Shown piece by piece: positions 54,497-64,000 of a stretch of 64,000 nucleotides of DNA. The stretch covers positions 3,223,217 to 3,287,216 of the forward strand of contig JAHLJT010009355.1 in NCBI GenBank assembly GCA_031308135.1, given 5' to 3'. The stretch comes from Acheta domesticus (lineage: Eukaryota > Arthropoda > Insecta > Orthoptera > Gryllidae). The notes below the pieces were generated by a model. That model was given only the letters and a program-made list of their open reading frames with translations. It did not search any database and was not told where the DNA came from. Both the position numbers and the translations under genes were made by a program. Within the stretch, counting starts at the first letter, position 1. The number at the start of each line of letters is the position of its first letter.

Positions 54497-55975
54497 ACGT
54501 GAACTAGTGGTGCTACAGAATAGCACAGACTTTTCCGTATTAGTGTTCTATTTCCTTGGGTCAGGGCTAGCTATTCATACTTGCCGCATTCGTACTTTTG
54601 TCAGCTGCCATCTATCGCCACGCACACTCCATTTTTTTTGACATTTTCTTAATTTTTCGCTTTCATGGTGGTAGAACGGAAATATTAATTATAGAATATT
54701 AAAGAACACCAAAACCTGGACCTAGATGGCAATTTTCTTTGAAAAACTTAAAGCCGGTTTTTAAGAAAATGGCGTTTGGGCGCTACTAAAAATGCGAAAT
54801 TTGAAGTTTTTTTCACAAAAAAATTTTTGTGTTTTTGAAAAAGCTTCATTTGAAGTAATTTGAAGCACATTAACTCAGAAATACAATAGTGTTTACCAAT
54901 GGCTGGTAATGTGCATATTAAAGGTGTGAATGATAAAAAAATATTACAGTTGTGTAATTTTTGAAAAAAAAAAAAACAAAAAAAATCAAAATAAACTTCA
55001 CGTCATATTAAAGAGTGCAATTAGCAATATCCGTTCCGAAAGCTTGAAGAAAAAATTTGGAGCCATTTATGAGAAAATGGCGTAGGAGCGTTTCTGAAAA
55101 TGCGGAATTTTGAGCTAGTTTTCACGGAAAATGGTTGAGTTGTCGAGAAACTTTAATTTAGATTATTTAAACCACATGTACTGATAAAAGTAATAATATG
55201 AATAAATTATCGCTAACGTAAATATTAACAACGTGAGAGACAAGTAAAAAAAAAATTTTGTAATTTTTGAAAAAACAAAAGAATAGAGCAACATGACGGT
55301 TGTGTCATCTCATAGAGCACATTAAGCACTATCCCTACCAAACGTTCAAAGGAAAATATTTTTTTAAAAAAATGCGCATATTGCTCGCAATATTGCGCGA
55401 AAACTAATAAACGTTTCAAAAAAAGACATGACCTTAAGGAAAGAACTTATTTTTGAGAACAAATTTTATTTGAAGGAAAAATGTCTATCTGCAATTTTGT
55501 AGTTGGAGGAAGACGCCGAATATTTTTTTGTATTTTTGGAAAATTCAGAGTTAACCGTGAAAATAGAATCTATATCACCTTAGTAAGTGGATTTTACTCT
55601 ATTCTTACAACAACTTCAAAGAAAAAATTTGGAGCGGTTTTTGAGAAGATTTTGAAAATGTCCGTGGGCTTCATGTAAAACACCCCCATTTTGAAGAGTA
55701 TTTCAAAATCTTAAAGCTTCGACTAGAGCCAGATGAACGGGGGTTTATTGAATTTGGAAAAAATCCTACGGGTGGTTTGGGCGCTAGTAGCGTTCATAGA
55801 CGGACGGACAGACGGACGTTTTCCTTTCAGTTGGTTTTTTCGGAATCAAGGACTTACAAAATAGGGATTCTGGCTGCACTATGTGTGGAATTTTTTTTTC
55901 TTAATTTAACAACTGGTTTTATCCACTTTTTCGTTGTCAGTATCCTGCAATGAATTTTAATTTTAGGCAACCGCT
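54497..55975 (+). repeat. (GACG)n repeat family, most complete uninterrupted copy
   Basis: Block order: AACTAGTGGTGCTACAGAAT (54504), CATTTTCTTAATTTTTCG, TAGAATATTAAAGAACAC, AGAAAATGGCGTTTGGGCGC, TTGGAGCCATTTATGAGAAA, GGCGCTAGTAGCGTTCATAGA, a short tract (CGGACGGACAGACGGACG, 55801), TTCGGAATCAAGGAC and AACTGGTTTTATCCACTTTT. It lets the interrupted copy at 21978-25510 be aligned across its LTR insertion. About 1.48 kb; no coding frame recognised. Confidence 0.85.
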
Positions 55976-56356
55976 ATACAATTTATTTAATAACTTTAGC
56001 AAGTAGAATTGTCGTCACGGGGCCCCCGAGAAGGTGTGAATTGTGAATGTGCTAGATTTTAACTATTCTTTCAATATAATGGGTATTTAAACATCGGAAA
56101 GATTTTGAAGGTTTCGAAAGTGCAACCAAAAAAAAATTAAGTCGTATTTACGGTCATATTTTAATATTTATAGGTTGCATATTTCTAACAGTTTTAGATC
56201 ATGAACATCCGGGCACATGAGAATATCATCATTAGGTGCAGAAAGTATCCCACCATGAAAACGCGGTCGTAGGACTCCACTGCGTAAATGTTGGGTCAGG
56301 TGCACATGAGCACTGAGAATATCATCTTTACGAACAGAAAGTATCCCTGAGGTCGG
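55976..56356. other. no feature firmly identified
   Basis: Two short similar phrases (GAGAATATCATC and GAAAGTATCCC) recur about 120 bp apart around 56220 and 56310, suggesting a small internal duplication. Confidence 0.4.
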
Positions 56357-56955
56357 GTTTCTTGAGCTTTGATCCCAATTTTCGAGAGATATTGGCTCTC
56401 GTAAACTTGGTTTCATGAATATTTTATTAACGTAATAACAAATTGTGTTTGTAAATGTCCTATAAATTAGAACGTCTTTTGAAATTACACATTACATCCC
56501 TTTTTACATACATATTCCTGAAATGTTTATTACATATTTATAGACTTATTTTGACCTTTCGTACTACTTATTTTTCTGGACTCTAGTCATAGGGCTTCAA
56601 AAACAATAATTGTGCCAGAAAAATCCTGGCATATTTCGTAAATAAATCCACATTAAAAATAATAACATCGGAACCTACCTACTAATAATAACAATTCAAG
56701 AATTGACTAGAGTCCAGAAAAATATGTAGTGTGAAAGAGCAAAATATGTACATAAATATGTAATAAAAATATGAAGAATATGTAACATCCGTATGTAAAA
56801 GGCGATATAATACGTAAGATCAAAAGACGCTCTAATTTATAGGACATTTACAAACAAAATAAAACACATTTTGTTATTACGTTAATAAAATATTTATTAA
56901 ACCAAGTTTACGACAACGAATATGTCTCGTAAATAGGGATTAAAGCTCAAGAAAC
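56357..56955. mobile_element. foldback element with arms of about 240 bp
   Basis: Outer ends GTTTCTTGAGCTTT and AAAGCTCAAGAAAC. Further matched blocks include TCGTAAACTTGGTTT/AAACCAAGTTTACGA, AATATTTTATTAACGTAATA and its complement, CATTTACAAACA, AGACGCTCTAATTTATAGGA, and TTTTTCTGGACTCTAGTC and its complement near the loop (56575 and 56705). The spacer is about 110 bp. ACATAT motifs are frequent in the arms. No clear target duplication. Confidence 0.85.
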
Positions 56956-57284
56956 AAGAAATTTTAATTCAAGGACCCAGGAAATAATAGACATTGGTGT
57001 AACAAACTCAACTCTAAAATTACACGCTTCCACAATATTCGAGATACAATCAAACCACATTCCCAGACTCATATCCTCCCATCAAATTCTCCCTTTAAGT
57101 TCCATTTCCAAAATAAAAACTTGTAAAATCAATTGGTCAAAATGTCAACCAGAACTAAACCAAATAATTCCAAAAATTAAAATACTAAGCATCCCTCTCG
57201 ATATTGACCAAATAATAGCATTTCGAAATTTAATCAAACGGCAACACAAAAGTCGAAATTTAAAAAAATCTCCAAGGTGAATAC

Positions 57285-57850
57285 AAAGCACACCACCTAT
57301 TTGGAGCCATAATTGAGAAAATTTTAAAATTATTTTCGAGGGTGAAATCAAAATTTCACAAACATCGAAATATCTGCTTGAACCCCCTCGCCCAAGTTTG
57401 GCGATCGTTCAGATCAATCAGAGAATACCAATTTTGGAGAAAGTTGGTTGAACGGTTAAGGCGTTTGCCTTGAGCACGGACGGACTGACGGACGGACTGA
57501 CGGACGGACGGACGGACGGACGGACTGACGGACGGACTGACGGACGGACGGGCGGACGGACGGACGGACTGACGGATGGACTGACGGACTGACGGACGGA
57601 CTGACGGACGGACGGACGGACGGACTAATGGACGGACTGACGGATGGACGGACAGGTTTCGCCGTCAATCGATTTTTTCGGTATCAATGACCCGCAAAAC
57701 ATGGATTCTGGCTACATCTCGTGTTAGAGGAAAAAATTTACCATAGGAACATTATTTATCCACTTCTTCGTTGCCAGAGCCCGGCAATTAGTTTTCTGCC
57801 GAAAATTTGTCGTTTTCGGGCACATTGTTTTATAACTCTCTTCCTACGAA
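57285..57850 (+). repeat. (GACG)n repeat family, copy with the longest tract
   Basis: Contains TTTGGAGCCATAATTGAGAA, AGAATACCAATTTTGGAGAA, TTAAGGCGTTTGCCTTGAGC, the expanded tract at 57477-57654, then CGATTTTTTCGGTATCAATG, TCTGGCTACATCTCGTGTTA and GCCCGGCAATTAGTTTTCTG. Confidence 0.85.
57477..57654 (+). repeat. GACG/GACT tetranucleotide tract, about 178 bp
   Basis: Roughly 44 tetranucleotides, mostly GACG with regularly spaced GACT variants; some GACTGACGGACG higher-order periodicity is visible. Confidence 0.95.
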
Positions 57851-58069
57851 GTAAATTTTAGAAATTAAAAATCGGAGACTTTGAGATACATTTTATAAAT
57901 TGTATTACTAAAACACGATTGATTTGTTAAAAACTAGTTTAATGGTCTACTTTTCAGACCAAATTACAGTCAGGAAATAAATTATATCAACAATATTGTA
58001 TTTTTGCATTAATTTTGGGTTAATTTCTTGGAATTTTCGAATGCACAGAAAGTTCGCCGAAAACGGACC

Positions 58070-58345
58070 TACGCCAGTTTTGAGCGCAGGGGAAATTAAT
58101 GAAAAAATGAGGGGTCATTGTAAAGAAAAGTTTGAAAATGTTCAGTTTTTTTGTTAAGTACCCTAATAATCAAAACATTCGTTTGGAACTTTTGAGTTCG
58201 TGGAGATTGACGGGGGAATAGCAATTCTGGAGAAATGCATTTGATTGGTTTAGGCATATTGACGACAGACGAATTGACAGTTTTGCGTTTAGGTACCTTT
58301 AACCCACAAAACGTGAATTCCGACTACACAATCTGTTGTTATAAA
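58070..58345 (+). repeat. (GACG)n repeat family, short degenerate copy
   Basis: Retains GGGGAATAGCAATTCTGGAG, TTGGTTTAGGCATATTGACG, a one-unit remnant of the tract (GACGACAGACGAATTGACAG), TTTAGGTACCTTTAACCCAC and CCGACTACACAATCTGTTG. Confidence 0.65.
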
Positions 58346-58515
58346 TATTTTATTACGTATTGGAACAAGTATTAGACACTCTTTCGGAAGTTGGGTCCCA
58401 GAATAAGTTTTTGTCGACGCCGCATTTTGTCGCAGCATTACAATACGTTCTCCGTACTACATAAATGCGTAGTAAGGTGGGGAAGAAAGGAGGCACCCGC
58501 TTCAAGATCAAACCT

Positions 58516-58516
<1 letters not shown>

Positions 58517-58564
<48 letters not shown>
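58517..58564 (+). repeat. (CA)n microsatellite
   Basis: About 24 perfect CA units. A shorter CA run occurs at 59742-59763. Confidence 0.95.
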
Positions 58565-58565
<1 letters not shown>

Positions 58566-58959
58566 CACTGTGAAGAAAAGTGTGGTATATCGATTGTTTT
58601 CCTTAGGTATATTTACAGCAGGTAAAAGACGCGGTCAAAATTTGTAAATCGAGCCGATAGCCTAGATTCATGACCAGGCAACTTCGCGCTTTGTAACATA
58701 GTTCAGTTTTTAAACTTTTCATCGTACGTACAGGGAAATCATATGAATAAATAATACCTTTTTTTGAGAAAAAGTTCTCATAGGTCATCTGTTACAATAA
58801 CTAATTTTCTTTCGTTGTTGTAAACGGTGAAAGATTAACTTCTAAATGCACGCCTGCCGTCAAGATCGGTTTTTAATCTCTTGTATTCGACATTAGTACA
58901 GTATTAGGAAAAGCAAAACATTATCAGAATGTTCCAGTTCTTCGGAAACATGAAAGGAA
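58565..58959. other. no feature seen
   Basis: AT-rich sequence before the SINE. Confidence 0.5.
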
Positions 58960-59453
58960 GGAGCGGGAGAGATGGCTCAGGGCATCAACTGATGTCCCTG
59001 CAGTGTCTCTGACCTCTCTGACCGGGAGATCCAAGGTTCGAGTCCCGACGGCGGCAAGATTTTCGTCACTAGCTTGTCAGCTAGGTCGAATTCAGGCGCT
59101 GTCTGAAGGAGAATCCTAGCGTCCGGCTGCTCTGATCGGTAGTTTCCCGTGTTTTTTCCGACCAACACCAGGCGAACACTTACACTAACATGCACTACAC
59201 TATCACACATGTCGGGAAACCGGTCGGGAGCTGAGAGCTTGTCCCGGGTGGGGCGGTGCCCCGCTGCTGGGAGATACCTTGTTGGGAGAAAAGTCCGCTA
59301 GTCGACGGTAGGTCGGCGCCGGATCTCGCCATTCAGCGGGGGAAGATCACCGCCTCCTCCCGAGGAAGAAACACGCACTACACGTACGGGACTAATGACC
59401 TCTGTAGTTGACGCGCCCGGAATCACGAACAATCAGTCAATCAATCAATCAGT
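58960..59453 (+). mobile_element. tRNA-derived SINE, copy 4 (plus strand)
   Basis: Reads in sense: A-box region GAGATGGCTCAGGGCATC (58969), B box GGTTCGAGTCC (59035-59045), the family body (GTAGGTCGGCGCCGGATCTC, 59308), and a tail CAATCAGTCAATCAATCAAT. Flanked by GAAAGGAA at 58952-58959 and 59454-59461. A 10-bp duplication (GACCTCTCT) separates the A and B boxes from the usual spacing. The RNA would be made by RNA polymerase III from the internal promoter and mobilised by a partner LINE. Confidence 0.88.
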
Positions 59454-59619
59454 GAAAGGAACGGTCACCGCTGATGAAGGTTCCATTCAATAAGTGCAGT
59501 AATGCCGTGTAGTCTTGATGATCGGCTTCATTTCAGAATATTGAATTATTAGTCTCATATTTTAAAACCGTTGCAAATGGCTTCACAGTTGTTGGTAGAA
59601 ACTGATTGTTCCATTATTT

Positions 59620-60330
59620 TTTTTAAAATTATTTATTTAAGGTCACCCCAGAAACAACTAGGTCATTGGCGACCACAGTTATAAAAATATGCTACTTACA
59701 AAAATATACAATGGTGACAAATACACATAAAATTACATGGAACACACACACACACACACACACGCGAGATAAAATCATGAATAAAGCACTCAATTGTTAA
59801 TACAATTTAACAGATTAAATTTGGTAAGGAGTTGAATACTCTTCATGTGGCCCGAGTAGGAGTTTGATATACAATGAAGATCATTATTAATGTTGAGTGT
59901 TGCTCTATCAGTTGTCATTGCATGGCAATCAACAATGAGGTGCTTAGTGGATACTGGGAGATCGAAATTTGGGCAAAGATCAGGAGTAGTCTTCTTCATC
60001 AGGTATCTATGGCTAAGCTTAAAATGACCTATACACAGTCTGTTTATAATCATTTGATGTCTTCTGCTAAGACTAATTGACGTAATGGGGATTCCTTGGT
60101 ATTCTTCCTGACTGCATGTAATTTAGAAGGAAACATTTTCCACTTCCGGTCCCAAAGCTTCTTAACCGCAGGTAAGAGGTAATTTTTAAGGGAAGGAAGT
60201 GAGCCGCCAGCTTCAGTTTCAATTTAGGGAAGAGATTGCTGCTTTCGCTGCTTCATCCGCTTCTTCATTACCTTGGATACTTATGTGAGAAGGAATCCAA
60301 GATATTGTAATGCGATATCCGAAGGTATTA
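59620..60330 (-). pseudogene. I-like non-LTR element 3' end, minus strand
   Basis: Same family as 35757-36550. The minus strand reads ITISWIPSHISIQGNEEADE (RNase H C-terminal motif). A decayed stretch follows, then a 60-codon frame ending at 59790 with HFKLSHRYLMKKTTPDLCPN and HLIVDCHAMTTDRATL, where C.N/H...C spacing suggests a zinc-binding tail. The 3' end reads GGTCACCAATGACCTAG-like then GTGACCTTAAATAAATAATT and an A-run. A (CA)n run lies in the 3' untranslated part. It lacks the 104-bp repeat that interrupts the sister copy. Confidence 0.78.
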
Positions 60331-62795
60331 TTCCATTATTGTTTTCCGATAAAACCTACAAAGAGTTGCGGGCATTTGAAATTGCAATGCATTAAATTAA
60401 AATCACATGAGATTGAACTGGGCATACAAATTGTACCGATGAATTTGAATTGAATCAATGGCAAACAAAATGTCAAAACAGCACGTCCTGAAGGTTATGC
60501 GGAGAAGTAATGATTATAAAAGAGTATCTTTGAATATAAAATACGAAGGAAACGTGACCAACTTGAATCAATGAAAAGTATTAGAAAGTATATACATATA
60601 AATTCAATCTAAAGGCCGGATTCTCGTTTAATTACATATTTTCTTTGCTATCTTGAAACTGAATTAAACTTTGACAGAAATTTGAATCAAGAGACGGACG
60701 TTATTTTAGTACTTGTTTTATTTTGCCCGAAATTGCCCGTTTTTTATAATGTTGACTGAAAATTGCACATTGTGGGGTTTTACTGAACGAATTTGCATGA
60801 TTCATGGTTTTGTTGCATAAAATATAATGTTTATATTATCAACTTGTTTTAATTTAAAGGTTTCGTTTGAGAAAAAAGTTTCCGCGACTTAACCCGGCAG
60901 TACAGTGTGAAATCAGAGTGTCGTTGAATATGTGTCATTTCTGGATTTTGTTGTCCTAAGAAGTGAGCGTGTATACCTTGCATGATGCCTTTTGTCTAAT
61001 TAAAATAAGGTATTGCATTTGGGGGTTGAGGACATGCGGTGTTGCCATAATCGCAGCCCGCGGCCCTTGGTTGCGGCCACTCAGGCAACGCTGTGTTTGG
61101 GGTATCTTTCCAATCGGATCATACAATTTGTGTATCAGTATTGTCAGTCCAGGAGCTGAACTGGACCAACACGAGATTGCACGCACGAGTCACATTTGAC
61201 CTTACGACCGTGCGCGAAACTTAGTAGCAATCTGTACTGCGTTTCAAATTCATCGAATATCTCGGAACAGATGTTGCCTTGCGAGCTACGAGAATGAATG
61301 GACGCAGTTTTTGATCGCTTTTAGCTGCCTGTACACATACGTCAGAGTGAGGCTAGACACACAGACAAGTGTAAATATAGGACGAAGTTTTTTCTGTCTG
61401 AAACTTAAATTACATGATATAATAATTTCTCAGAAAATAATTTGGAAATATATATGATTGTAAATTATGAAGAAAACAATCAAGAACATTTCTTATATAA
61501 CTTAATTATTTTGGGTTTCAGAAAGTATTTTTGTATTTTTCAATTTTTTATTTACTTTTCTATATTTTTGTGCTAATTTAATTTTTGAATGTGAATAATA
61601 TTTAAAATATCAAGTGATTGGTTTAAACAATACGTACAAACTTAATTATAATAAAAACACTAAGTTCATAATATTTTATTCACTTTAAATTTCATATCTA
61701 AAAAGTAAAATAAGTTGATAAGTAGATGAAGTGGTGATTTTGGGGTACTTTATACCGATTTGCAAAATGTTAATATTTTTATTGCATGTTTTTACACGTT
61801 TTGGGTTTTTATTGCTCGTTTTACACCGTTGTAGTGCACGAAAATCCTGTCTTTAGATATAACCAATCAAGATACCACCTTCCATATTAACTTTCAACTA
61901 AACTTTACACATGAATATTATATTTCATTTTTACGCGAGAATCTTTAAACTTATTACATGTGAGTAAAGTTGAAAAAGTTTCACAACCTACTTGTGCTAT
62001 CTGCAATTGTATTTTATCAATAAAGCACATACTTCTGAAGTGCCCCAACTACAATGAAAGAGAAAAAAGTGCCAGGAAACGAAGATTTCAATGAAATTTT
62101 GTCATCCCCAAGATATCAAGAACAAGTAATTAAATTCCGTAAAGTATTGATATTATAACAGATTTATTATACAGAAAAGTAATTGGAGTTCATTAATGTA
62201 TCAGTCGCTCATGATCTGTGTTGTTTACGCAACTTAAAATAGAAATAATTTTAAAAATTGTACAATATTTGTGTTTTTTGTATTCCAGCATTAGAAACGA
62301 CCTTTTCTGTCCCAAAAAATCGTTCATAATCGGGCGTTGTACGGCACAAATGGTGACGTATTAGACTTTTTGGCACGAATGATTGCGTCATCACACATTC
62401 AGCCAACCATAGCGAGAGAATTAGGGGGAGGTAGAGGTAAACAGAACAGCCGACCATTGTTTTCTCGCACGGATGTCAAGAAAGTTGTTTGGCAAAATTA
62501 AGTTTCATTCTCTTATAAATTTATAATGCTGTCATACAAAAAAAATAGCGTATGCAACTCGTTTATAACGTTGCTTCATTGCATTCGTATAAATTTTTAA
62601 AACGAGCGACTTTAGGAGCGATGTTTTCAAAACATGTACTCATGGAATAAAGCTTGACATTATAAACTAATTGCATAAATTAGTATTGATAGCGTTGCAA
62701 GGGAAAACAGGTGGAGCCCTCCACGAGAGTTTCCTTAGCACCGCTGCCTGACTCGCGTCATACGAGCACGAGCCGTTGGCTCCGAGCGGAGAGTT
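60331..62795. other. long AT-rich stretch, no gene identified
   Basis: A moderately GC-rich patch at 61030-61220 contains a short hairpin (GTCCAG...CTGGAC) but no tRNA, snRNA or protein signature. The rest has only short frames and no terminal repeats I can pair. Confidence 0.5.
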
Positions 62796-63044
62796 CTGCG
62801 GTCACGGGGTAAAAGTTCTTAAGTCAAAAATCTCAGTTTGGAGAAAACAAGGGTTAGATTTTTGAGCCACCGCTTGTTCCTACGGTAAACGCTATTTCTT
62901 AATGTTTTTTTTTTCTCGTTAAGGAGGCAACATTTGAATTCGGGCGTTTTACTAAAATAAAATATAGATACTTAACTTGTAGATTCAGTACTTAACCCAA
63001 TTTTGCCAAAAATTTACTTAAGAACTTTTACCCCGTGACCACAG
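62796..63044. mobile_element. inverted-repeat element, 249 bp, 4-bp TSD
   Basis: Ends CTGCGGTCACGGGGTAAAAG and, read inward from the right, CTGTGGTCACGGGGTAAAAG; the repeat continues through TTCTTAAGT for about 29 bp. Flanked by AGTT at 62792-62795 and 63045-63048. The interior is non-coding. Superfamily not assigned. Confidence 0.82.
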
Positions 63045-63204
63045 AGTTATTGCGGGGAGGGCGTCGCGTATGTTGGCAATCGCTGGGTTAGAGTGACTGC
63101 CGGGTAGGGAGCGCCTTTGGACGAAAGGGCAAGCCTGACCCTCAGATCGGTTTGACTAACTCTTCGGTGTCGCGAACTCGATCACCCGTTCTCGGTCGCC
63201 GCCG

Positions 63205-63500
63205 ATCCGCGGTGGCCGAGATCGCGAAGGCAGTAGTGTCGTAGGGTCGCGGGTTCGAATCCCGCCTCGGGTATGGTTGTGTTTGTGTTCGTCCTTTCAC
63301 TCCCTGTCATCATCATATCATGTCATCTTCACAGCTACCACAACGTTAAACCCAATAGTGACCTAGATGTTGACAGGACCTTAAATAACAAAACAAAGTT
63401 CTCAGTGTGGAGAAACTGCAAATTCGGCGCAAAAAACGCATTGCTTTTTCCTAGGGCCATTTTCTTAATTGTACAGGTTGTACAATTAAATACAATATTA
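63205..63500 (+). mobile_element. tRNA-like SINE of a second family
   Basis: GGTGGCCGAGATCGCGAAGG (63211) is an A-box region and GGTTCGAATCC (63252-63262) a perfect B box, within a tRNA-like span ending near 63275. The acceptor ends do not pair well and there is no long variable arm, so this is a SINE head rather than a functional Leu/Ser tRNA. The 3' limit is unclear. Confidence 0.6.
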
Positions 63501-63539
63501 ATCGACGTTTAAACAAACATTAGCTATTCGTCGTTGGAG

Positions 63540-63800
63540 AAACGCGTGGCAGCGCGTTCGAAGAAGGAAGTGCAGGAGGGGCCGTTCAGCTCGTTCCATG
63601 TTCGCGGCGGCGGATTGCTATACCCAAGTTGGCGGGTTCGAAGCCGTGGATTTTTAGGAGCGAAACAATCCTTCGTACGCCTTCCTTCGGAGGGGAAGTA
63701 AAGCCGGCTGTCCCATGTTTCTGGATTTACTTGCATGCAAAAGATCCTCAAGCCTAAATGACGCCTCTGAGGTAAATTCAAATCGCCTGTTTCGTCGCCT
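63540..63800 (+). mobile_element. possible SINE with B-box-like element
   Basis: GCGGGTTCGAAGCC near 63632 is B-box-like, followed by CCTTCGGAGGGGAAGTAAAG and GCATGCAAAAGATCCTCAAG, text I associate with dispersed insect repeats. The match is from memory only, and no A box or target duplication is defined. Confidence 0.35.
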
Positions 63801-63934
63801 CAATAATACCTTCTTTCCGCTAGTTGGTGAAAGGAGTGTAGCGAAATTTGCGTGGTCAGACGGAAGAGCAGGCCGCATGGCCAGAGTTTCGCCACGTAAA
63901 ATAAGGCATCAATTCAATTACATTTCCCTTATCA

Positions 63935-64000
63935 CAGGGCTTTCCAACTGGCGGCCCGCCGGATCTTTTCGTGCGGCCCGCGACTGCTTTGAAAAATGTT
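63935..64000 (+). mobile_element. start of another hAT copy, cut by the window edge
   Basis: CAGGGCTTTCCAACTGGCGG followed by TCTTTTCGTGCGGCCCGCGA and CTGCTTTGAA matches the left end of 4038-5085, including the GCGGCCCGCC block that the 4038 copy has lost. The target duplication partner lies outside the window. Confidence 0.85.

Noticed and set aside
57456..57668. 70-codon frame of SVRPSVRP repeats
   Set aside because: It is a translation of the GACG tetranucleotide tract; similar frames arise at 25200.
63205..63275. Functional tRNA-Leu/Ser gene
   Set aside because: A and B boxes are good but the acceptor ends do not pair and the variable arm is missing; a SINE head explains it better.

Overview
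The window looks like repeat-dense, non-genic DNA from a large arthropod genome, most likely an insect. This rests on the mixture seen: CR1-like, jockey-like, I-like and R4/Dong-like non-LTR elements, a Ty3/gypsy element, a Ty1/copia scrap, hAT, piggyBac and mariner DNA transposons, and tRNA-derived SINEs, all in AT-rich DNA with short GC-rich islands. A hemimetabolous insect is a guess. I recognise no intact host gene. The only non-transposon coding candidates are weak: a possible exon at 529-711 (-) and an unidentified, twice-interrupted reading frame at 41798-42451 (-).

Layout. 1.5-2.4 kb: a hAT-like element carrying a SINE. 2.9-7.2 kb: a decayed jockey-like element split by a hAT element (itself carrying a MITE) and by a piggyBac-type element, each with its target-site duplication (TSD). 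8.1-8.7 kb: a second TTAA-flanked element. 9.0-12.9 kb: a fairly young CR1-like element with an esterase-type ORF1 remnant and an ORF2 that opens with a long Ala/Thr tract. 12963-13962: exactly 1000 N. 14.0-21.4 kb: a minus-strand gypsy element with 1.84-kb LTR, gag and pol, broken by several frameshifts; its 3' LTR is not visible. 22.5-24.5 kb: a second LTR of the same family in the opposite orientation, making a palindrome of about 4.8 kb. It lies inside a repeat family marked by an internal (GACG)n tract, which recurs at 49.5, 50.2, 54.5, 57.3 and 58.1 kb.

26-31 kb holds two GC-rich promoter-like islands, a jockey fragment with a hAT MITE, a hairpin MITE, one copy of a 0.54-kb dispersed repeat, a SINE and a mariner remnant. 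33-41 kb holds a perfect hairpin, the second 0.54-kb repeat, I-like ends, a 104-bp repeat in inverted and tandem copies, six units of a 176-bp satellite, a SINE and a copia scrap. 44-48.7 kb holds a terminal-inverted-repeat element with 8-bp TSD and a jockey-like element split by a solo LTR. 52-54 kb holds an R4/Dong-like 3' end lying between two (TAA)n tracts, a hAT remnant and a TA-flanked element. 56-64 kb holds a foldback, a SINE, an I-like 3' end, a short inverted-repeat element, tRNA-like SINE heads and the start of another hAT copy.

Nothing here suggests genes working together. The organisation is a history of nested insertions on both strands, as expected of heterochromatin or possibly a small-RNA-producing locus (inference). 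The observations most worth following are the (GACG)n repeat family, the head-to-head LTR palindrome, the satellite array, the CR1-like element's alanine/threonine leader, the microsatellite-targeted R4-like insertion and the unidentified reading frame near 42 kb.
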